The position numbers were made by a program, and so were the translations under genes. Below, one piece after another: positions 1 to 9,279 of a stretch of 64,000 nucleotides of DNA. Origin of the DNA: Isoptericola chiayiensis (GTDB lineage Bacteria > Actinomycetota > Actinomycetes > Actinomycetales > Cellulomonadaceae); the NCBI RefSeq assembly GCF_013149805.1, contig NZ_JABEZT010000007.1, positions 142,557 to 206,556 on the forward strand, read 5' to 3'. Positions within the stretch are counted from its first letter, which is position 1; each line of letters begins with the position of its first letter. A model generated the notes under the pieces. The model was given only the letters and a program-made list of their open reading frames with translations. It searched no databases and was not told where the DNA came from.

Positions 1-1651
1 TGGAGTGCAGCTGGTCGCGGCCCCGCGGGGAGGGCACGACGACGAACACCGGCTGGCCCTCGTCGATCAGCGCGATGGGGCCGTGCTTGAGCTCGCCGGC
101 GGCGAAGCCCTCGGCGTGGATGTAGGCGAGCTCCTTGAGCTTGAGCGCCCCCTCCATCGCGACGGGATACCCGACGTGGCGTCCGAGGAACAGCACCTTG
201 TCGGCGGCCTGCATCGAGCGGGCCGTGGCGCGCACGTACTCGCCGCGCTCGATGACGGTCTGCACCTTGCGGGACATGTCGCGCAGCTCGTCGAAGAGCT
301 GGGCGACCTCGTCCGGGAACTTGTTGCCGCGCAGCTGCGCCAGGTACAGCCCGAGGATGTACGCGGCGGTGATCTGCGCGAGGAACGCCTTGGTGGAGGC
401 GACGGCGATCTCCGGTCCGGCGTGCGTGTACAACACGGCGTCGGACTCGCGCGGGATCGTGGAGCCGTTGGTGTTGACGATGGCGAGCACCTTGGCGCCC
501 TGCTCACGGGCGTGGCGCACCGCCATGAGGGTGTCCATGGTCTCGCCGGACTGGGAGATGGCGACCACGAGGGTGCGCTCGTCGACGATCGGGTCGCGGT
601 AGCGGAACTCGTGCGCGAGCTCGACCTCCACGGGGATGCGGCACCAGTGCTCGATGGCGTACTTGGCGACGTGCCCCGCGTAGGCGGCGGTCCCGCAGGC
701 GATCACGATGATCTTGTCGACGCTGCGCAGCACGGACTCGTCGATGCGCAGGTTGTCGAGGATGATCCGCCCCGAGGAGTCGGTGCGGCCGAGCAGCGTG
801 TCGGCGACGGCGTGCGGCTGGTCGTGGATCTCCTTGTCCATGAAGGAGTCGAAGCCGCCCTTCTCGGCGGCGGCGGCGTCCCAGTCCACGGTGAACCGCT
901 TGCCCTCGGCGGGGTTGCCGGCGAAGTCGGACACCTCGACCGACGTCGGGGTGATGGTGACGATCTGGTCCTGCGCGAGCTCCAGCGCCTCCTTGGTGTG
1001 GGCGACGAACGCGGCGACGTCGGACCCCAGGAAGTTCTCCCCCTCCCCCAGTCCGACCACCAGCGGCGAGTCGTGGCGCGCGCCGACGACGGTCTCGGGC
1101 GCGTCGGCGTGGACCGCGAGCAGGGTGAAGGTGCCCTCGAGCTGCCGGGCCGTGGCGGCCATCGCGGCGGTGAGGTCACCGGCGGTCCGGTACTCACGGG
1201 CGAGGAGCTGGGCGGCCACCTCGGTGTCGGTGTCCGACAGGAACGAGACGCCGTCTCGTTCCAGGGACCCGCGCAGCTCGCTGAAGTTCTCGATGATGCC
1301 GTTGTGGATGACGGCGAGCCGGCCCTCGTCGGCCAGGTGCGGGTGGGCGTTGACGTCGGTCGGTCCGCCGTGCGTCGCCCACCGGGTGTGCCCGACGGCG
1401 GCGGTCGCGTCGGGCAGCGGCTGCTCCGCCACCGCGGCGACGAGGTTCTCGAGCTTTCCGGCCTTCTTGGCGAAGGCGGCCGTGGGGCTGCCGGGTCCCA
1501 CCAGCGCGACGCCCGCGGAGTCGTACCCCCGGTACTCGAGCCGCTTCAGCCCGCCGAGGGCCACCTCCAGGGGGCGCGCCGAGGCGCCCGACGCCGCGGC
1601 GTCGTCCCCGGCGAGCAGGGACGTACCGGCGTATCCGACGATGCCACACAT
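1..1651 (-). CDS. glmS: Glutamine-fructose-6-phosphate aminotransferase (isomerizing), 3' end cut by window edge
   Basis: Makes glucosamine-6-phosphate from fructose-6-phosphate and glutamine, the entry to UDP-GlcNAc for peptidoglycan. The protein starts MCGIVGYAG, so Cys2 is the N-terminal nucleophile of the class II glutaminase domain exposed after Met removal. The glutaminase domain covers about residues 1-225 and contains HTRWATHG. Two SIS sugar-isomerase domains follow, with ACGTAAYAG and SQSGETMDT. About 550 codons are inside the window; the family is about 610-625 residues, so roughly the last 60-75 residues lie off the left edge. The ATG at 1651-1649 is fixed by the need for Cys2. It lies near glmM, the next enzyme of the pathway, but beyond coaA. 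There is no sign of a glmS ribozyme upstream; only 92 nt separate it from divergent coaA. Confidence 0.97.
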   Translation of the reverse strand, partial: MCGIVGYAGTSLLAGDDAAASGASARPLEVALGGLKRLEYRGYDSAGVALVGPGSPTAAFAKKAGKLENLVAAVAEQPLPDATAAVGHTRWATHGGPTDVNAHPHLADEGRLAVIHNGIIENFSELRGSLERDGVSFLSDTDTEVAAQLLAREYRTAGDLTAAMAATARQLEGTFTLLAVHADAPETVVGARHDSPLVVGLGEGENFLGSDVAAFVAHTKEALELAQDQIVTITPTSVEVSDFAGNPAEGKRFTVDWDAAAAEKGGFDSFMDKEIHDQPHAVADTLLGRTDSSGRIILDNLRIDESVLRSVDKIIVIACGTAAYAGHVAKYAIEHWCRIPVEVELAHEFRYRDPIVDERTLVVAISQSGETMDTLMAVRHAREQGAKVLAIVNTNGSTIPRESDAVLYTHAGPEIAVASTKAFLAQITAAYILGLYLAQLRGNKFPDEVAQLFDELRDMSRKVQTVIERGEYVRATARSMQAADKVLFLGRHVGYPVAMEGALKLKELAYIHAEGFAAGELKHGPIALIDEGQPVFVVVPSPRGRDQLHS

Positions 1652-1743
1652 GAGCCGGAGTCTACCCAGCGCGCCACGGGCCCCGGGCCGTCGCGGGCCG
1701 CCGGTTTGTCACGGACCCGCCCCGCTCGGGCAGAATCGACCAG

Positions 1744-2760
1744 GTGACCTCCGCGAGCACGCCCGCACCCGCTGCCGGCGACCCTGCGCCGCCGCACCCC
1801 CTGAGCGAGCACCTGTCCCGGTTCGCCCCGGTCTCGCCTTACGTGGACTTCGACCGGGCGACGTGGAGCCGGCTGTCGGAGCAGACGCCGCTGCCCCTCA
1901 CGGACGCCGACGTCGACCGGCTCCGCGGCCTGGGCGACCCGATCGACCTCGCGGAGGTCGACGCCGTCTACCGTCCGCTGTCGCGGCTGCTCAACCTGTA
2001 CGTGACCGCGACGTCAGGGCTGCACCGCGCGACGTCGACGTTCCTGGGCGAGGACCCGCCGCGCACCCCGTACGTCATCGGCGTGGCGGGGTCCGTCGCG
2101 GTGGGCAAGTCGACGACGGCGCGCGTCCTGCGCGAGATGCTGGCCCGGTGGCCGGAGACGCCGCACGTGGAGCTCATCACCACCGACGGGTTCCTGTACC
2201 CGAACGCGGAGCTGGAGCGCCGCGGCCTCATGTCCCGCAAGGGCTTCCCCGAGTCGTACGACCGCCGCGCGCTCATCCGCTTCCTGTCCCGCGTCAAGGC
2301 CGGGCAGAGCGAGGTGCGGGCACCCGTCTACTCCCACGTCACCTACGACATCGTCCCGGACGAGCACACCGTGGTGCACCGCCCGGACGTGCTGATCGTC
2401 GAGGGCCTGAACGTGCTGCAGCCGGCGCGGTACTCCTCGATCGACGAGTCCACGGTGGCGGTCAGCGACTTCTTCGACTTCTCGATCTACGTCGACGCCC
2501 GCACCCGCACGATCCGGCAGTGGTACGTGGACCGGTTCCTCAAGCTGCGGCGCACGGCGTTCAGCCGGCCGGAGTCGTACTTCCGCCGCTACGCCGAGCT
2601 GTCGGACGCCCAGGCGACCGAACGCGCCCTGAGCATCTGGGAGTCGATCAACGCGGTCAACCTGGAGCAGAACGTGCTGCCGACCCGCGGTCGCGCCACC
2701 CTGGTCATGACCAAGGGCACCGACCACGCCGTCCAGCGCCTGCGGCTACGCAAGCTCTGA
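1744..2760 (+). CDS. coaA: Type I pantothenate kinase
   Basis: Phosphorylates pantothenate with ATP, the first committed and feedback-controlled step of coenzyme A synthesis, in the cytoplasm. The 338-residue protein has a Walker A loop at about residues 116-123 (GSVAVGKST) in a PRK-like fold. It also has the family signatures YVDFDR near the N-terminus, TTDGFLYPN and [10 protein letters not shown]. Length matches actinobacterial CoaA (about 310-340); the first 20 residues are a Pro/Ala-rich extension. The start is the GTG at 1744; ORF continuity and homology begin soon after it. It is divergent from glmS and its last 15 bp overlap the 3' end of the convergent DedA gene (stop at 2746-2748). 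Confidence 0.96.
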   Translation: MTSASTPAPAAGDPAPPHPLSEHLSRFAPVSPYVDFDRATWSRLSEQTPLPLTDADVDRLRGLGDPIDLAEVDAVYRPLSRLLNLYVTATSGLHRATSTFLGEDPPRTPYVIGVAGSVAVGKSTTARVLREMLARWPETPHVELITTDGFLYPNAELERRGLMSRKGFPESYDRRALIRFLSRVKAGQSEVRAPVYSHVTYDIVPDEHTVVHRPDVLIVEGLNVLQPARYSSIDESTVAVSDFFDFSIYVDARTRTIRQWYVDRFLKLRRTAFSRPESYFRRYAELSDAQATERALSIWESINAVNLEQNVLPTRGRATLVMTKGTDHAVQRLRLRKL

Positions 2761-3435
2761 GGACTCCACCGGCTGCTCGTCGGGCAGCGGGGCCTGCTCG
2801 CGCATCTCCTCGAGCACCTCCTCGCGCGGCGTGAAGAGCTGGACGACCCGGTCGACGAGGAGCCCGAGCAGACCGCCGCCGACGACGCCGACCACCATGG
2901 CGAGCAGCGGGTCGTGCCCGAGCACCTCGGCCGCAGCGACACCGATCAGCGCCGAGTAGGTGCACCAGAGCACGGCGGCGATGGCGGAGAACGTCATGAA
3001 CCGGCGCTGCGGGTAGCCGACGGCACCGGCGGTCATGTTCACGGCGACGCGGCCCACGGGGATGTAGCGGGCGGCGATGATGAAGACCGCTCCGCGCCGG
3101 GCGAGCGCCCGCCGTGCCCACGCGACGGCCTTGCGGCCCCGCCGCGAGCGCAGGAGCCCGATCCGGTCCGTGCCCACCCGTCGTCCGAGCACGTAGGCGA
3201 GGTTGTCACCCAACCAGGCGCCGATGCCCGCGATCGGGATGATCAGCCACCACAGCGGCTGACCCGTGGACTGCGAGGAGATGACCAGGGTGACGAGCAC
3301 CGACTCGCTGGGGACCGGCGGGAAGAACCCGTCGATGAAGGCCGAGGCGAACATCGCCGGGTAGATCCACAGCGACGCGGCCATCTCGAGGATCACGTCC
3401 TCGAGCTGCTGCAGAAAGGCGGTGATGGCCGGCAC
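2746..3435 (-). CDS. DedA/SNARE-associated family membrane protein
   Basis: A 229-residue polytopic inner-membrane protein of the DedA (VTT) family; members are implicated in phospholipid flipping and envelope homeostasis, but this one's exact substrate cannot be told. Visible signatures are the FFPPVPSE element near residues 37-44, the [10 protein letters not shown] stretch and the RYIPVGR motif with its conserved Arg residues, followed by two hydrophobic helices. The C-terminal 30 residues are acidic and Glu-rich. The GTG at 3435-3433 starts the conserved N-terminus. A small perfect hairpin (7-bp arms, 3454-3470) lies upstream. The gene converges on coaA with a 15-bp overlap, so no separate terminator fits between them. 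Confidence 0.9.
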   Translation of the reverse strand: MPAITAFLQQLEDVILEMAASLWIYPAMFASAFIDGFFPPVPSESVLVTLVISSQSTGQPLWWLIIPIAGIGAWLGDNLAYVLGRRVGTDRIGLLRSRRGRKAVAWARRALARRGAVFIIAARYIPVGRVAVNMTAGAVGYPQRRFMTFSAIAAVLWCTYSALIGVAAAEVLGHDPLLAMVVGVVGGGLLGLLVDRVVQLFTPREEVLEEMREQAPLPDEQPVESSELA

Positions 3436-3619
3436 GCGGTCCCTCGTTCGTCAGCCGGGACGGTCCCGGCGGTGGGCGGCACCGGGCGGTGCCGTGCACC
3501 AGCGTAGGGGGCCCGCGGACCGCCGCGCATCGGGGATGTCCCGGGGTGTCCCCTGAACGGCGAACGTTCACGAGCGTTTCACAGTCGGGGCACGACGGCG
3601 GCACCACGGCGCCGCTCGA

Positions 3620-3636
3620 CGGCCCGTCGCGGGCCG
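3620..3636 (-). terminator. Possible terminator hairpin after def
   Basis: A perfect 7-bp GC stem (CGGCCCG/CGGGCCG) with a 3-nt loop begins 24 nt past the def stop on the minus strand. There is no T-tract, as is common in high-GC actinobacteria, so the call is moderate. The rest of 3436-3659 contains only the small hairpin at 3454-3470 and no gene I can support. Confidence 0.4.
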
Positions 3637-3659
3637 GGGCGGCCCGCCTCGCCGCGGCG

Positions 3660-4343
3660 TCAGGTGGGCAGCGGGAAACCGAGCTCGACGGCGGCGCGCT
3701 CCGCGGCGGCGTCGGGCGCCCCGAACCGGGCCAGGTTCTCGTGGGAGGTGAGCGACCGCGGCTCGGCGCGGTCGAGGTACAGCCGGCCGGCCAGGTGGTC
3801 GGTCTCGTGCTGGACGATGCGCGCGGGCCAGCCGTGCAGCACCTCGTCGAACGCGGCACCGTGCTCGTCCTGGCCGGTCAGGCGGACGCTGCGGGGCCGG
3901 GCGACGACGGCCTGCCAGCCGTCGACCGAGAGGCACCCCTCGTAGTGCGCCGCACGGTCCGGGGTGCCGCCGTCGTGCACCGGCTCGTAGCGGGGGTTGA
4001 CCAGGACCCGGAAGGGCAGCGGCTCGCGCTCGCGGGAGTCGCCGGGCACGCCGGGGTCCGCGCACACCGCGACGGCCAGGGGGATGCCGACCTGCGGTGC
4101 GGCGAGCCCGACGCCGGGGGCGTCGAGCATGGTGCGGCGCATCGCCTCGACGAGCCGCGGCAGCTGTGCGCCGAGCTGTCCGGTGTACGGGGTCGCGACC
4201 CGGCGCAGCACGGGATCGCCGGCCTGCACGATCGGCAGGACGCCGGGCCGGCCCTCCCGCGCGAAGGCGGCGTCGAGCAGTCCGGCCACCGCCTCGACGA
4301 GGTCCGCGTCGGGCTCGTCGGGCCAGGCACGGCCGTCGCTCAC
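3660..4343 (-). CDS. def: Peptide deformylase
   Basis: Removes the formyl group from the initiator Met of nascent proteins; an Fe2+/Zn2+ metalloenzyme acting at the ribosome exit. All three family motifs are present: [10 protein letters not shown] (motif 1), EGCLSV (motif 2, metal-binding Cys) and HETDHLAG (motif 3, two metal-binding His and catalytic Glu). The 227-residue length is slightly above the usual 170-210, with about 45 N-terminal residues before the core. The GTG at 4343-4341 was chosen because it overlaps the glmM stop as GTGA, implying translational coupling. The open frame continues upstream inside glmM, but that extension has shadow-like Arg/Pro-rich composition. Cotranscribed with glmM, and probably with rpsI and rplM. 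Confidence 0.95.
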   Translation of the reverse strand: MSDGRAWPDEPDADLVEAVAGLLDAAFAREGRPGVLPIVQAGDPVLRRVATPYTGQLGAQLPRLVEAMRRTMLDAPGVGLAAPQVGIPLAVAVCADPGVPGDSREREPLPFRVLVNPRYEPVHDGGTPDRAAHYEGCLSVDGWQAVVARPRSVRLTGQDEHGAAFDEVLHGWPARIVQHETDHLAGRLYLDRAEPRSLTSHENLARFGAPDAAAERAAVELGFPLPT

Positions 4344-5698
4344 AGGGCGAGCCGCTCCCGCACGACGGCGGCGAGCGTCTCGGCCACGCCGTCGGCCTGC
4401 GTCTGCGAGGACGCCTCGACCATGACGCGCACCACCGGCTCGGTGCCGGACGGCCGCAGCAGCACCCGCCCGGTCTCCCCGAGCAGCGACTCGGCGTGCT
4501 CGACGGCCCGGACCAGGTCGGCGTCGTCCGTGCGCGCCTTGTCGACGCCCTTGACGTTGACGAGCGTCTGCGGCAGGCGCGGGATCTCGGTGGCGAGGTC
4601 GGCCAGGCGGCGACCCGACGCCTTCACCCGTGCGGCCAGGTGCAGGGCCGTCAGCACGCCGTCGCCCGTGGTGGCGTGCTCGGCGAGGATGATGTGTCCC
4701 GACTGCTCGCCACCGAGGCCGTACCCGCCCGAACGCATCTCCTCCAGGACGTACCGGTCGCCGACCGCCGTCTGCAGCGTGGCGATGCCGGCGTCCTTCA
4801 TGGCGAGCAGCAGCCCGAGGTTGCTCATCACGGTGACGACGAGCGTGTCGCCCGGGAGGCGGTCCTCGTCCCGCAGCGACTTGGCGAGGATTCCGAGGAT
4901 CTGGTCGCCGTCGACGAGGACTCCCCCGTGGTCGACGGCGAGACACCGGTCGGCGTCGCCGTCGAACGCGACGCCGAAGTCGGCCTCGGCGGCGACGACG
5001 ACGGCCTGCAGCTGCTCCGGGTGGGTGGACCCGGCCTTCTCGTTGATGTTGCGTCCGTCCGGGCTGGCGTTGATGACGACGACGTCGGCGCCGGCCTCGC
5101 GCAGTGCCTCCGGACCGACCTGGCTCGCGGCGCCGTTCGCGGCGTCCACCGCGATCCGCAGGCCGTCCAGCGGCCGGTGGTCCGGCGTCGCGCCGATGCT
5201 GCGGGTCAGGTGCTGGACGTACTGCTGGGCGGCGATGCCCGTGTCGGTGCGCATCCGCCCGACGGCGGCCCCCACGGGACGCTCGCGCGCCGCGCCGAGG
5301 TTGGCCTCGATCTCGTCCTCGAGGCGGTCGTCGAGCTTGAGCCCGCCCCGGGCGAAGAACTTGATGCCGTTGTCCGGCATGGCGTTGTGCGAGGCGGAGA
5401 TCATGACGCCAATGTCCGCGTGCATCGCGCTGACGAGGTGCGCGAGCGCGGGCGTGGGCAGCACGCCGAGGTCGACCACGTCCACGCCGGAGCTCGCCAG
5501 CCCGGCGGCGACGGCCGCGGACAGGAACTCCCCGGAGGCGCGCGGGTCGCGACCGACCACCGCCTTGGGCCGGTGCGACGTGTCGGTGCGCGCACCGAGC
5601 ACCTGCGCCGCGGCGCTGCCGAGGTCGAGCGCGAGCTCGACCGTCACGTCACGGTTGGCCAGTCCACGAACACCGTCCGTGCCGAACAGTCGTCCCAT
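4340..5698 (-). CDS. glmM: Phosphoglucosamine mutase
   Basis: Interconverts glucosamine-6-phosphate and glucosamine-1-phosphate, the step after GlmS on the way to UDP-GlcNAc. The 452-residue protein starts [12 protein letters not shown], the standard N-terminus. The active-site loop [12 protein letters not shown] at about residues 100-111 contains the phosphorylated Ser103; Ala replaces the Pro usual after SASHN. The Mg-binding loop is FDGDADRC and the sugar-binding GEQSGH loop follows. The C-terminal phosphate-binding motif is [11 protein letters not shown]. Start ATG 5698-5696. Downstream it overlaps def by 4 nt; upstream lies rpsI, separated by a hairpin. Encoding GlmM beside GlmS suggests coordinated cell-wall precursor supply. 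Confidence 0.97.
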   Translation of the reverse strand: MGRLFGTDGVRGLANRDVTVELALDLGSAAAQVLGARTDTSHRPKAVVGRDPRASGEFLSAAVAAGLASSGVDVVDLGVLPTPALAHLVSAMHADIGVMISASHNAMPDNGIKFFARGGLKLDDRLEDEIEANLGAARERPVGAAVGRMRTDTGIAAQQYVQHLTRSIGATPDHRPLDGLRIAVDAANGAASQVGPEALREAGADVVVINASPDGRNINEKAGSTHPEQLQAVVVAAEADFGVAFDGDADRCLAVDHGGVLVDGDQILGILAKSLRDEDRLPGDTLVVTVMSNLGLLLAMKDAGIATLQTAVGDRYVLEEMRSGGYGLGGEQSGHIILAEHATTGDGVLTALHLAARVKASGRRLADLATEIPRLPQTLVNVKGVDKARTDDADLVRAVEHAESLLGETGRVLLRPSGTEPVVRVMVEASSQTQADGVAETLAAVVRERLAL

Positions 5699-5804
5699 CG
5701 CCTCGTCCTTCCTCGGTGACACTCGCTCGATCGTAGTGCGCCGCGGCGGCGCTCGGGACCGGTCCTCGGCGCCACGGCCACGGCGGACGTGCCCGCGCAC
5801 GGGG

Positions 5805-5836
5805 ACGGCCCCGCCGGCAGGAGCCGACGGGGCCGT
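5805..5836 (-). terminator. Hairpin after rpsI
   Basis: A 9-bp perfect stem (ACGGCCCCG paired with CGGGGCCGT, 5805-5813 and 5828-5836) with a smaller nested stem in the loop starts 15 nt past the rpsI stop on the minus strand. It probably terminates or attenuates the rplM-rpsI transcript before glmM, whose start is about 105 nt further on. Confidence 0.65.
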
Positions 5837-5851
5837 GCGGTGAAGCCTCGA

Positions 5852-6340
5852 TCAGCGCTTCGAGTACTGCGGAGCCTTGCGGGCCTTCTTGAGACCGGCC
5901 TTCTTGCTCTCCACGGCACGGTCGTCGCGCGTGAGGAAGCCGGCCTTCTTCAGGGCCGGGCGGTTCGCCTCACGGTCGATCTGGTCGAGCGCGCGGGCGA
6001 TGCCCAGGCGCAGCGCACCGGCCTGACCGGAGGGGCCGCCACCCGCGATGCGGGCGATGACGTCGAAACGCCCCTCGACCTCGACCAGCTTCAGCGGGTC
6101 GTTGACGAGCTGCTGGTGCACCTTGTTCGGGAAGTACTCCTCGAGGGTGCGACCGTTGATCTTCCACTGCCCGGTCCCGGGGACGAGGCGCACGCGCGCC
6201 ACGGCCTCCTTGCGGCGGCCCAGGGCCTGGCCGGGAGCGGTGATGGACTGACCGCTGTTCGCCACGGGGGCGGCGGTCTCGGTGGTGTAGTTGCTGGGCG
6301 TGTTCTCGTCCAGCTCGGTGTCGACGGTGGTGTCAGCCAC
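5852..6340 (-). CDS. rpsI: 30S ribosomal protein S9
   Basis: Small-subunit protein whose C-terminal tail reaches the P-site tRNA anticodon. The 162-residue product has a roughly 45-residue N-terminal extension rich in Thr/Asp/Ala, common in Actinobacteria, before the core beginning [14 protein letters not shown]. The [19 protein letters not shown] segment is present, and the basic tail ends QYSKR, the conserved P-site contact. I prefer the GTG at 6340-6338 because an AGGA ribosome-binding sequence lies 7 nt upstream; an ATG at 6361 would add seven residues. It follows rplM by 32 nt, the near-universal L13-S9 pair. Confidence 0.96.
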   Translation of the reverse strand: MADTTVDTELDENTPSNYTTETAAPVANSGQSITAPGQALGRRKEAVARVRLVPGTGQWKINGRTLEEYFPNKVHQQLVNDPLKLVEVEGRFDVIARIAGGGPSGQAGALRLGIARALDQIDREANRPALKKAGFLTRDDRAVESKKAGLKKARKAPQYSKR

Positions 6341-6372
6341 GGTGGTTCCTTCGCTCGGCATCGGGCAGCGGC

Positions 6373-6822
6373 TCAGGCCTGCTGCGAAAGCTGGGTGATC
6401 TCGAACGGCTGGGGCTGCTGCGCCGTGTGCGGGTGCTCCGCGCCACGGTAGACCTTCAGCTTGGTGAGCTGCTGGCGCCCGAGCTTGTTCTTGGGGAGCA
6501 TGCCGCGAACGGCCTTCTCCACGGCCTGCTCCGGGTTCTTCTCGAGCAGCTCGCCGTACGAGACGGAGCGAAGACCACCCGGGTAGCCGGAGTGACGGTA
6601 GGCCCGCTTGTCCTCGTGCTTGTTGCCGGAGAGCGCGACCTTCTCCGCGTTGACGACGATGACGAAGTCACCGGAGTCGACGTGCGGGGCGAAGGTCGGC
6701 TTGTGCTTCCCGCGCAGGAGCTGGGCGACCTGGCTGGCCAGGCGTCCGAGGACGACGTCGGTCGCGTCGACGACGTGCCACGTCGGCTGGACGTCGCCGG
6801 GCTTCGGGGTGTAAGTACGCAC
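6373..6822 (-). CDS. rplM: 50S ribosomal protein L13
   Basis: Early-assembly large-subunit protein binding 23S rRNA. The 149-residue protein begins [19 protein letters not shown] and carries the L13 signature around residues 103-126 (VRGMLPKN). It includes the [10 protein letters not shown] element. The start is GTG 6822-6820, preceded by a strong AAAAGGTGA sequence about 9 nt away; the open frame continues upstream without similarity. First gene of the rplM-rpsI-glmM-def unit. The 264-nt gap to the divergent DUF5709-like gene should hold its promoter, but I could not identify convincing -35/-10 boxes. Confidence 0.97.
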   Translation of the reverse strand: MRTYTPKPGDVQPTWHVVDATDVVLGRLASQVAQLLRGKHKPTFAPHVDSGDFVIVVNAEKVALSGNKHEDKRAYRHSGYPGGLRSVSYGELLEKNPEQAVEKAVRGMLPKNKLGRQQLTKLKVYRGAEHPHTAQQPQPFEITQLSQQA

Positions 6823-7086
6823 GGTTGCGTCACCTTTTCGTGTTCGGTGTCGTCGGGCGAGAAGCGGCGCCCGATGAGTCAGGTGTTGTGCGCGGGTGCT
6901 CCGGTGGCGTCCTGGCCGTGCGTCGTCTGGCGGTGGGAACGCTGACGACGCCGGACGCCGGAGGCATAGCACAACGACTGGTCAGTCTAGCGCGGTGCTT
7001 TCGAGGTGGTCAAAGCGACGTCGGTCACGCCCGTCGGGCGCCGGCTCGCAGGTGCGAACCTGCCCCCACGGGTGCACCGTGGAGGC

Positions 7087-7500
7087 ATGAGCGAGGACAC
7101 CTCAGCGACACGACCGGACCCCGAGGGCGTGGCCGAGGGCGACAACGACCAGCTGCCCCACGAGGACACGCTGGTCGACCGCGGCATCCGCGACCCGTTG
7201 GACGAGGGGTACTCCCCGCCGGAGCGCCCGCGGCCCAACCACTGGGGCGAGACCGCCTGGGAGGAGTCCGTCGGGGAGCCGCTCGACCGCCGTCTCGCGG
7301 ACGAGGTCCCCGACACCTGGGCCGACGAGCGCGCCGAACGCGTGGACACCACCCGCGCGGGGCGCCTCGTGTCGGACCCCGACGCCGACCCGAACGCCGA
7401 CGGCGAACGGTCCAACGACCTGTACGGCACCGACGCCGGGATCGACGGGGCCGGAGCCACCGCCGAGGAGGCCGCCGTCCACTGGGTCGAGGAACCCTGA
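7087..7500 (+). CDS. DUF5709-like acidic protein
   Basis: A 137-residue, strongly acidic (Asp/Glu-rich) soluble protein without signal peptide or membrane segment. The central region LDEGYSPPERP...GETAWEESVGEPLDRRLADEVPD matches my recollection of the actinobacterial DUF5709 family; no function is known to me. The ATG at 7087 has GGAGG immediately upstream (GTGGAGGC, 1-2 nt from ATG, close spacing); an in-frame ATG at 7006 is possible but gives an unconserved Arg-rich start. It converges on truA, and the two 3' ends are separated by the phased repeat array at 7511-7577. Confidence 0.75.
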   Translation: MSEDTSATRPDPEGVAEGDNDQLPHEDTLVDRGIRDPLDEGYSPPERPRPNHWGETAWEESVGEPLDRRLADEVPDTWADERAERVDTTRAGRLVSDPDADPNADGERSNDLYGTDAGIDGAGATAEEAAVHWVEEP

Positions 7501-7510
7501 CCCGACCCCA

Positions 7511-7577
7511 CGAGGTAGGCAACTCTCCCGCGAGGTAGGCAGTCTTCCAGCGAGGTAGGCGACCGCGCCTACCTCAC
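7511..7577. repeat. 20-bp-phased CGAGGTAGGC repeat array, copy 1, with hairpin
   Basis: Three exact copies of CGAGGTAGGC start at 7511, 7531 and 7551, i.e. exactly 20 bp apart, with different 10-bp spacers. A fourth, inverted copy (GCCTACCTCA) lies at 7567-7576. Copy 3 and the inverted copy form a perfect 9-bp stem (7552-7560 with 7567-7575) and a 6-nt loop, so the array can act as a bidirectional terminator between the convergent DUF5709-like gene and truA. The TAG stop of truA lies inside the inverted copy. The same element occurs at 55409-55508 and 63869-63898. Confidence 0.85.
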
Positions 7578-8492
7578 CGGCCGCGGGTCGACCTCCTCCG
7601 GCGACCGCCGCGCACGGATCCGCTCGGCACGCGACGCGAGCTCGTCGTCCGGCGGGTAGTCGACCCGCTCCAGGGTCAGCCCGTGCGCCGGCGCGACGGC
7701 GGCCGCCGCCGACCGGTCGCGGCCGGCGAGCACGCGGTCCGGCTCGTCGCCGCCGCGGCGCCCCTCCCCCACGGCCAGGGACATCCCGACCAGCGCCCGC
7801 ACCATCGAGTGGCAGAACGCGTCGGCCACCACCTCGGCGACCACCAGCCCGGCGTCCGGCCCGGCGTCCGGACGCGACCACGTGAACCGGGTCAGCTCGC
7901 GGATCGTCGTGGCCCCCTCCCGGGGCCGGCAGTAGGCGGCGAAGTCGTGCAGGCCCACCAGCGGCCGGGATCCGGCGTCCATCGCGGCCACGTCCAGCCG
8001 ACGGCGGTGCCACAGCACCGCCTCGCGCCGCAGCGGGTCGCGCAGCGCGTGGTCGTCGGCGATCCGGTAGCGGTAGGTGCGCGCCGCCGCGGAGAACCGG
8101 GCGTCGAACCCGTCCGGCGCCGCCTCGGCACGGTGCACGACGACGTCGGTCGGCAGGACGCCGGAGAGCCGGTCCACCAGGGCCCGCCCGGGGGTGCGGT
8201 CCGACCGCCCCGGCAGCACCTCCCAGCGAGACCTGGGCACGTCGACGTGCGCCACCTGGCCCCGGGCGTGCACGCCGGCGTCGGTGCGTCCCGCCACCGT
8301 CAGCCGCGGCCGGGGCAGTCCGAGCGGCTCGCAGCGCAGGATGGTCGCCAGCGCGTCCTCGAGCACGCCCTGCACGGTGCGCAGCCGGGGCTGGGCCGCC
8401 CAGCCGGCGAAGTGCGTGCCCGCGTACGCGAGGTCCAGGCGCACGCGGACGGCACCGTCGTCGGACGTCGGGGTGGCTGTCGTCGTGCTCAC
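7569..8492 (-). CDS. truA: tRNA pseudouridine(38-40) synthase TruA
   Basis: Converts U38-40 in tRNA anticodon stems to pseudouridine. The 307-residue protein has the catalytic motif AGRTDAGVHARGQV (Asp nucleophile), the LRLDLAYAGTHFAGW-type N-terminus (here VRLDLAYAG) and the DAFCHSMVRALVG C-terminal motif. The start is GTG 8492-8490, the first start in frame before the conserved core; 28 nt separate it from the divergent ROK-like gene. In many bacteria truA follows rplQ; here an alpha/beta hydrolase gene and a ROK-type gene lie between them. The C-terminal residues and the TAG stop are read from the intergenic repeat element. Confidence 0.95.
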   Translation of the reverse strand: MSTTTATPTSDDGAVRVRLDLAYAGTHFAGWAAQPRLRTVQGVLEDALATILRCEPLGLPRPRLTVAGRTDAGVHARGQVAHVDVPRSRWEVLPGRSDRTPGRALVDRLSGVLPTDVVVHRAEAAPDGFDARFSAAARTYRYRIADDHALRDPLRREAVLWHRRRLDVAAMDAGSRPLVGLHDFAAYCRPREGATTIRELTRFTWSRPDAGPDAGLVVAEVVADAFCHSMVRALVGMSLAVGEGRRGGDEPDRVLAGRDRSAAAAVAPAHGLTLERVDYPPDDELASRAERIRARRSPEEVDPRPVR

Positions 8493-8520
8493 CCGCCCAT
8501 TGTGCCCGGATGATGGACCG

Positions 8521-9279
8521 GTGACCGGACCTCTGACACTCTCCGTGGACTGCGGCGGCAGCGGCATCAAGGCCAACGTGCTGGACGGCGCAGGGACCGC
8601 GCACGCCGCGCCCGTCCGCGTCCCGACCCCGTATCCGCTGCCGCCCGAGCTGCTCGTCGACACCGTCGCCGGGATCGCCGCCGGGCTCCCGGCCGCCGAC
8701 CGCGTCACCCTCGGCATGCCGGGGATGGTGCGCCACGGCGTCGTCGTGCACACCCCGCACTACGTGACCCGGGCCGGCCCTCGCACCCGCGTCGACCCCG
8801 ACCTCGTCGGTCGGTGGCGCAACGCCGACGTGCAGGCCGCGCTCCGCGACCGGCTCGGGGTCCCCGCGCTGGTCCTCAACGACGCCGAGGTGCACGGCGC
8901 CGGCGTCGCCTCCGGCTCCGGGGTGGAGCTGGTGCTGACGCTCGGCACTGGCCTGGGTGCCGCGCTGTTCGACGGCGGAAGGCTCGCCCCGCACCTGGAG
9001 TGGTCGCGTGCGCCCGTGCGCCGCAACACCTCCTACGACGCGTACCTGGGCGAGCCGGAACGTCGCCGGCTCGGCGACGGGCTCTGGTCGCGGCGCGTCG
9101 TGACCGTCGTCGACGGCCTGCGGCCGGTGTTCTGGTGGGACCGGCTCTACGTCGGCGGCGGCAACTCGCGGCGCCTGACCGCGACGGCGCTCGCCCGGCT
9201 GGGCGACGACGTCGTCGTGGTGCCGAACTCCGCCGCGCTCGTCGGCGGGGTGCGCGCGTGGGACCTGCCGCGGCCGTAG
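8521..9279 (+). CDS. ROK family kinase, polyphosphate-glucokinase-like
   Basis: A 252-residue sugar-kinase-like protein of the actin/hexokinase/ROK superfamily. The N-terminal phosphate loop is SVDCGGSGIKANVLD. The second ATP-binding element is TLGTGLGAALFDGGRL followed by a HLEWS segment, which resembles the polyphosphate glucokinases (PpgK) of Actinobacteria, where the equivalent region reads PNTELGH. A DAEVHGAG segment occupies the usual catalytic-Asp region (NDA/ND). Substrate is likely glucose or a related hexose with ATP or polyphosphate, but the sequence does not settle this. The start is GTG 8521; nearby ATGs are out of frame. The last 133 bp overlap, antisense, the 3' end of the alpha/beta hydrolase gene. 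Confidence 0.72.
   Translation: MTGPLTLSVDCGGSGIKANVLDGAGTAHAAPVRVPTPYPLPPELLVDTVAGIAAGLPAADRVTLGMPGMVRHGVVVHTPHYVTRAGPRTRVDPDLVGRWRNADVQAALRDRLGVPALVLNDAEVHGAGVASGSGVELVLTLGTGLGAALFDGGRLAPHLEWSRAPVRRNTSYDAYLGEPERRRLGDGLWSRRVVTVVDGLRPVFWWDRLYVGGGNSRRLTATALARLGDDVVVVPNSAALVGGVRAWDLPRP

Noticed and set aside
1652..1743. glmS ribozyme or riboswitch
   Set aside because: Only 92 nt lie between glmS and divergent coaA and the sequence shows no ribozyme core; such ribozymes are known mainly from Firmicutes.
5..1747. Long plus-strand frame opposite glmS
   Set aside because: Antisense shadow of glmS; Asp/Val/Leu-rich product with no recognisable domain.
4344..4946. Peptide deformylase frame extended upstream
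   Set aside because: The extension lies inside glmM and has shadow-type composition; the def core and coupled start are at 4343.
7511..7577. A short CRISPR array
   Set aside because: Repeat unit is 10 bp with 10-bp spacers; CRISPR repeats and spacers are each over 20 bp, and no cas genes are present.
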